From CANJIV01 sp046330225 (lineage in GTDB: Bacteria > Actinomycetota > Thermoleophilia > Solirubrobacterales > Solirubrobacteraceae): 64,000 bases of DNA. The stretch is taken from the NCBI GenBank assembly GCA_046330225.1, contig JAXLTD010000005.1, positions 1-64,000 on the forward strand, written 5' to 3'. Every line of letters begins with the position of its first letter. Within the stretch, counting starts at the first letter, position 1. The position numbers were made by a program, and so were the translations under genes. Of this stretch, positions 61,801 to 64,000 are shown in pieces. Below the pieces are notes generated by a model that saw only the letters and a list, made by a program, of their open reading frames with translations, did no database searches and had not been told where the DNA came from.

Positions 61801-62345
61801 CAGGTCTCCTTCCAGGTCAGGGGATGGCGGCTCCCGTCAGGGGCCGCCAGGAACGACATCGCGGGGCGGGCGAGCAGCACGGCGCGCACGCCCGCGAACG
61901 CAGCGCCCCACTTGCGGGCGCTGGCGGCGAGCTGCCGGGCGATCTGCTCGTCCAGCGCGTCCCGGTCAGAGGCAGAGGCCATCGCCCCCGCCTTGATCTC
62001 ATCTGCCAGCACCATCCCGTCCCGGGCGAACACGAGATCCAGGCGGCAGCCGCCGGCCTTGACCTCGCTGCCCAGGAACTCCCATCCGGCCGGCGGGCAG
62101 AACAGCCGGAAGTACACCGCCGCGCCGGTCAGCAGCTGCTGGCGCGCCGCGGTCCGGTAGCGGCTGGCCGAAGCGACCAGCTCATGCGAGCCGACGCATT
62201 CGAACAGCTCCGCCGGCGACGGCGACCGCAGCCCCTCCTCCAGCAAGCTCGCGATCACCCGGTGAGTGAGGTGGCCGATACGCCGGCCTGAGACGCCGCC
62301 GTCGGCGGCCGCCCAGCCGTCGGTCCTGCTGGTGCGCGTGGTCAT
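61800..62345 (-). CDS. TnsA-like PD-(D/E)XK endonuclease
   Basis: A 181-aa protein heading the operon. The restriction-fold core reads GWEFLGSEVKAGGCRLDLVF and then VLADEIKAG: D103, E116 and K118 form the D...ExK set. A helix with Q137 follows (LDEQIARQLAASARKW). In Tn7, TnsA cuts the 5' ends so that TnsB and TnsA together excise the element. This copy is shorter than Tn7 TnsA and lacks the C-terminal winged helix. ATG with AAAGGAG before it. Confidence 0.68.
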   Translation of the reverse strand: MTTRTSRTDGWAAADGGVSGRRIGHLTHRVIASLLEEGLRSPSPAELFECVGSHELVASASRYRTAARQQLLTGAAVYFRLFCPPAGWEFLGSEVKAGGCRLDLVFARDGMVLADEIKAGAMASASDRDALDEQIARQLAASARKWGAAFAGVRAVLLARPAMSFLAAPDGSRHPLTWKET

Positions 62346-62347
62346 GG

Positions 62348-62411
62348 GGCTCCTTTCCGTTCAGTGGCTCGAGTTCAGGCAGCGCGCCGTCCCGAGCCCC
62401 GGAAAGGAGCC
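62348..62411. repeat. 12-bp perfect inverted repeat holding divergent ribosome sites
   Basis: GGCTCCTTTCCG (62348-62359) and CGGAAAGGAGCC (62400-62411), 40 bp apart. The left arm contains the ribosome site of the TnsA-like gene; the right arm is an equally good site pointing right, ten bases before ATG 62421. The dyad could also pair in RNA. Confidence 0.65.
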
Positions 62412-62420
62412 GGATCCGCT

Positions 62421-62504
62421 ATGGCGGAGAGCCGGCGCCGAGGCCCGCTGGAGGCGCGAATGTGCGTCGATGGCGTCCGGAGGCGGGCAGCAAGAGCGTC
62501 ATGA
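62421..62504 (+). CDS. Possible 27-aa basic leader peptide
   Basis: Starts MAESRRRGPLEARMCVDG. Supported by the strong GGAAAGGAGCC site only. Divergent from the transposition operon. Could be a regulatory leader or chance. Confidence 0.28.
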   Translation: MAESRRRGPLEARMCVDGVRRRAARAS

Positions 62505-62690
62505 CCGGCGACCGTAGCCGCCCAGCCCGCGCAAACGGCGCGGCAGGGCCGCGCACCCCCGGAGGAGCCCGACGGCCCGGCCGCACACGCCGGCCAGAGA
62601 GCCCGGGAATCAAGGCGAACAACGGCATGCGCTGATCGTTGGCACGCCGAAGCCGCGCCGTCAACAGCCGCACGGGCGCGGCCCCGCCCG

Positions 62691-62763
62691 CCTCAAACGG
62701 GCGTTGTCAGGGGACGACCGTGCGCCGCACCTACAGGCGATCAGGAAACGCCCCTACTTAACA
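62691..62763. other. Candidate right end of the Tn7-like element
   Basis: Read inward (leftward), a TGT start is found at 62763 (TGTTAAGTAGGGG). Two similar motifs in the same orientation, TCAGGAAACG (62741-62750) and TCAGGGGACG (62707-62716), lie 34 bp apart, each preceded by GGCG. This is where the end should lie relative to the tnsA start. No matching left end was found, so it remains a guess. Confidence 0.3.
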
Positions 62764-62783
62764 GGGCTGCTTCAGCCCCTTTT
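62764..62783 (+). terminator. Weak rho-independent terminator
   Basis: GGGCTG-CTT-CAGCCC followed by CTTTT. A short 6-bp stem; it points right and may protect the element's edge from transcription. Confidence 0.45.
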
Positions 62784-63054
62784 CTTGCCGATTTCTTCCC
62801 AGGCTGGCGCGCGGCCGCTCACGCCGGTGCGAACGGCGCGGTGCGTACGACGAGTCCGCCTGACGAAGCCGACTCGCGGATGCGCTCCTTGACGCCAGCG
62901 GTGCCACGAGACGATCTCGTCATCAAGCCCGGCCCTGGCTCGGAGCCGTGCATCGAGTGCCGAAGCCGTCCGCCTCCCGGCTCTGATCTCGAATGCGCAG
63001 CGCCGCGCCGGTCTCGCCGAGCGGTTCCATCCGGCCGGGCTGGATCATGGTCGA
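62784..63054. other. Spacer before the DUF4238 gene
   Basis: 271 bp of mixed sequence (709 bp since the TnsA-like start). I see no gene; a dyad ACGAG-ACGAT-CTCGT lies near 62906-62920. Confidence 0.4.
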
Positions 63055-64000
63055 GTGGCTGCTCCGAAGAAGATCCATGTCGTCTCGCGCGTGTACCTCA
63101 AGAACTGGGCGCGCGGCGGCTCTGTGATCTCGGTCGACGCGCGGACCGGACGCAGGGAGCGCAAGCCCGTCGCCCAGGCGGCAGCCCGCCGCCGCGTGTG
63201 GGGCCGGCATGCTGAGGTGCGCCGGCAAGCCGAGGAGCGCCTCGGCGCGATCGAAAGCGAGACGGCTCCGATCCTGGCCAGCCCCGAGCGCCACTGGCCG
63301 ATCGCGGGACGCCCCCGCGCCGTCCTTGGCGCGTTCATCGCGATGCACATCGTGCGGTCGCCGGCCTACCGGCAATGGAACGACGTCTTGGCGTTCAACG
63401 CGGCCGCCAGGGAGGCACGCGCGAGGCCGGAGCTGCTCGGGCGCGAAGCCGAGATCCTCGAGGCGCTCAACGGAGACCTCCCGAGAACCCAGTCGATACT
63501 CGGGCAGATCCCGCACGTCGCGTCGGCGGCCGGCTCCATGCACTGGACGCTCATCCGCTTCGACGAGCCGCTTCTCCTGACTTCAGACCAGCCGGTCGTG
63601 CTGGTCGGCCTGGGCGCCGACGCTGGCCACGTGGCCGTGAGCCCGATGCCCCCGGACGGGATCATGAACACGCTCGAGTGGAGGATCGCGCTGACGCCCT
63701 GGCACGCCCTCCTGCTGGCGTGGCACGACGCGCCGGACACGATCCGGGTCCTCGCCGGAACTGTCGCGCAGGCGTCCAGCCTCAACGCCGCCTGCGCGGC
63801 GCAGGCCGACAGGCACTGGTTTCACCGGGACGGCCGCATCCCGGCCCGCATCGCCCCGGGCACCCTCGCGCCGGACTGCGGCCTCCTGGCCCCGGAGCTC
63901 CTGCCCGGATACGGATCCAATGCCGCGATCGCATCCCGCCGCCGGCGCGAGGCAGCGGCGGTCATCAGCGACCTTCAAGAGCGCGAGATCCACGACACGA
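63055..64000 (+). CDS. DUF4238-family protein, 3' end beyond the window
   Basis: 315 codons before the edge. The N-terminus HVVSRVYLKNWARGGSVISV matches the DUF4238 opening pattern (H-x2-P/S-R-x-Y-L-x-x-F/W). Further on come LGAFIAMHIVRSPAYRQW, FDEPLLLTSDQPVV (a conserved S-D-x-P-V motif of the family) and ALTPWHALLLAW. The function is unknown; such genes are common in mobile DNA. GTG 63055 is the start. Open frames on the other strand across this region are shadows. Confidence 0.75.
   Translation, partial: MAAPKKIHVVSRVYLKNWARGGSVISVDARTGRRERKPVAQAAARRRVWGRHAEVRRQAEERLGAIESETAPILASPERHWPIAGRPRAVLGAFIAMHIVRSPAYRQWNDVLAFNAAAREARARPELLGREAEILEALNGDLPRTQSILGQIPHVASAAGSMHWTLIRFDEPLLLTSDQPVVLVGLGADAGHVAVSPMPPDGIMNTLEWRIALTPWHALLLAWHDAPDTIRVLAGTVAQASSLNAACAAQADRHWFHRDGRIPARIAPGTLAPDCGLLAPELLPGYGSNAAIASRRRREAAAVISDLQEREIHDT

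Noticed and set aside
57239..62345. CRISPR-associated transposon (CAST).
   Set aside because: No Cas12k, Cascade genes or CRISPR repeats are seen in the window, and no TniQ.
62923..63993. Several minus-strand frames at the right edge.
   Set aside because: They are antisense to the DUF4238 frame, whose translation shows family motifs from its start onward.

Overview
The window reads as very GC-rich chromosomal DNA of an actinobacterium. The gene style (GTG starts, 4-nt stop/start overlaps, an F420-type LLM oxidoreductase, and a secreted protein with CSLREA, Ig-like and PASTA-like parts) suggests Thermoleophilia/Solirubrobacterales. That placement is inference from gene content; there is no rRNA in the window to test it. 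I saw no rRNA, tRNA or CRISPR array.

Left part, about 1-39.3 kb: ordinary chromosomal genes in short operons. In order: heme A synthase; a Phd/PIN toxin-antitoxin pair; an S15-type hydrolase; msrB; an NlpC/P60 wall hydrolase; an HD-GYP protein; a truncated trypsin-PDZ protease remnant; an LPG-synthase-type membrane protein; a metallo-beta-lactamase-fold hydrolase; a secreted GH31 glycosidase; a ferric-reductase-like membrane pair; an SQR-like flavoprotein; an ArsR-DUF2892-MMPL operon behind a clean palindrome; a divergent copA/csoR copper locus with its operator; a CNNM/CorC protein; an LLM oxidoreductase; a metal-permease-like protein; an IclR-controlled locus coding for a probably bicovalent flavoprotein and a PhlG-type C-C hydrolase; a second SQR-like flavoprotein; a four-gene leftward cluster (lipoprotein, unknown, LURP1-related, VOC); a large LuxR-type ATPase regulator; and a secreted beta-helix protein. 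Three copies of a 50-bp palindromic repeat lie just 3' of genes.

Middle part, about 39.3-57.2 kb: after a strong terminator at 39.3 kb the GC content falls visibly and the genes become accessory. They include a DUF4209 protein with an RNxxAHG (HEPN-like) motif, a DUF429 RNase-H-like/PD-(D/E)XK fusion, a GmrSD-type (DUF262 + HNH) protein fused to a schlafen AlbA domain, an IS3-family element flanked on each side by a different truncated gene (an XRE-type regulator and a type I restriction HsdS subunit), an AbiEi-like regulator in a tight operon that ends in a GNAT acetyltransferase, a membrane-anchored unknown pair, a lone VSR/DUF559-like nuclease, and an AAA-DUF234 ATPase. This looks like a defence/cargo island.

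Right part, about 57.2-62.8 kb: a leftward five-gene operon in which every junction overlaps. It encodes a TnsA-like PD-(D/E)XK nuclease, a DD(35)E Mu/TnsB-type transposase, a TnsC/TniB-type AAA+ ATPase, an unrecognised 525-aa protein that looks like a dead ATPase joined to a degenerate tyrosine-recombinase fold, and an XRE-type regulator. No TniQ/TnsD and no cas genes are present. In Tn7-like elements the tns operon starts near the right end and reads inward, so the defence genes to the left would be in the cargo position. The IS-truncated regulator at 46.3 kb is a paralogue of the operon's last gene, which hints at an older related element in the same place. A DUF4238 gene runs off the right edge.
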